A stretch of 12,519 bases of DNA from Candidatus Neomicrothrix sp. UBA7388 (GTDB taxonomy: Bacteria; Actinomycetota; Acidimicrobiia; Acidimicrobiales; Poriferisodalaceae): positions 1-12,519 of the forward strand of contig DKNM01000036.1 of NCBI GenBank assembly GCA_002470695.1, in the 5' to 3' direction. Of this stretch, positions 12,478 to 12,519 are shown one piece after another (position 1 is the first letter of the stretch; each line of letters begins with the position of its first letter). Both the position numbers and the translations under genes were made by a program. The notes under the pieces were generated by a model. The model was not told the DNA's origin. It did not search any database and saw only the letters and a program-made list of their open reading frames with translations.

Positions 12478-12519
12478 ATGGGGTTACGACGCAACCTTTT
12501 GCGTCTACTCGCGCTTCTT
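12478..12519 (+). CDS. Partial gene, N-terminus only, likely exported or membrane protein
   Basis: Only the first 14 codons are in the window, giving MGLRRNLLRLLALL. Arginines at 4, 5 and 9 followed by leucines look like the start of a signal peptide or membrane anchor. The strong ribosome site supports the start. Nothing more can be said; the gene is cut by the window edge. Confidence 0.55.
   Translation, partial: MGLRRNLLRLLALL

Noticed and set aside
1..12519. tRNA, rRNA, CRISPR array, insertion sequence or prophage
   Set aside because: I saw no cloverleaf with a T-loop, no regularly spaced repeats, no transposase or integrase motifs and no long terminal inverted repeats.

Overview
The window looks like chromosomal DNA of an actinobacterium with roughly 50 % GC, perhaps a marine Acidimicrobiia-like lineage. 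This placement is an inference. It rests on the protein families present (DUF427, DUF5522, DUF2237, a soluble class I P450, GH51) and on repeated GTG/ATG starts that sit 6-8 nt after a TANNNT -10 element with no Shine-Dalgarno, a leaderless pattern common in Actinobacteria. I see no rRNA, tRNA, IS element, phage gene or CRISPR array.

Positions 1-7600 are mostly catabolic or accessory enzymes. A small three-helix membrane protein (69-440) is followed by an amidohydrolase-3 family N-acyl-D-amino-acid deacylase-like enzyme (721-2406) and a classical SDR oxidoreductase (2497-3258). Facing them on the minus strand are a DUF427 protein (3320-3826), with a perfect 17-bp palindrome inside its promoter, and a Lin0512-family protein (3949-4287). 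Divergent from these are a cytosolic GH51 alpha-L-arabinofuranosidase (4425-5912) and a DUF1330-like protein (5941-6360). A cytochrome P450 (6362-7591) faces these two.

Positions 7600-9850 hold short genes: a leaderless 52-residue DUF5522 cysteine-cluster protein, a one-helix membrane protein, an exported KTSC-like domain, a 66-residue orphan behind a strong extended -10 promoter, a DoxX-like membrane protein and a DUF2784-like membrane protein.

Positions 9861-12306 hold the most notable part: a DUF2237 protein, then a thioredoxin-fold AhpC/TSA redoxin whose expected catalytic cysteine codon is an in-frame UGA at 10520-10522. Reading continues in the same frame (UPPC motif), and a stem-loop with the geometry of a bacterial SECIS lies immediately downstream. 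I annotate it as one 375-residue selenoprotein (10292-11419) fused to a C-terminal DsbD-N-like domain; a conventional caller would split it or start it after the active site. A TauD/TfdA-type Fe(II)/2-oxoglutarate dioxygenase follows (11452-12306). The window ends in the first codons of another gene (12478 onward).

The concentration of cysteine-rich and redox-type proteins between 7779 and 11419 suggests a thiol/disulfide or peroxide-related neighbourhood, but co-function is inferred from proximity only.
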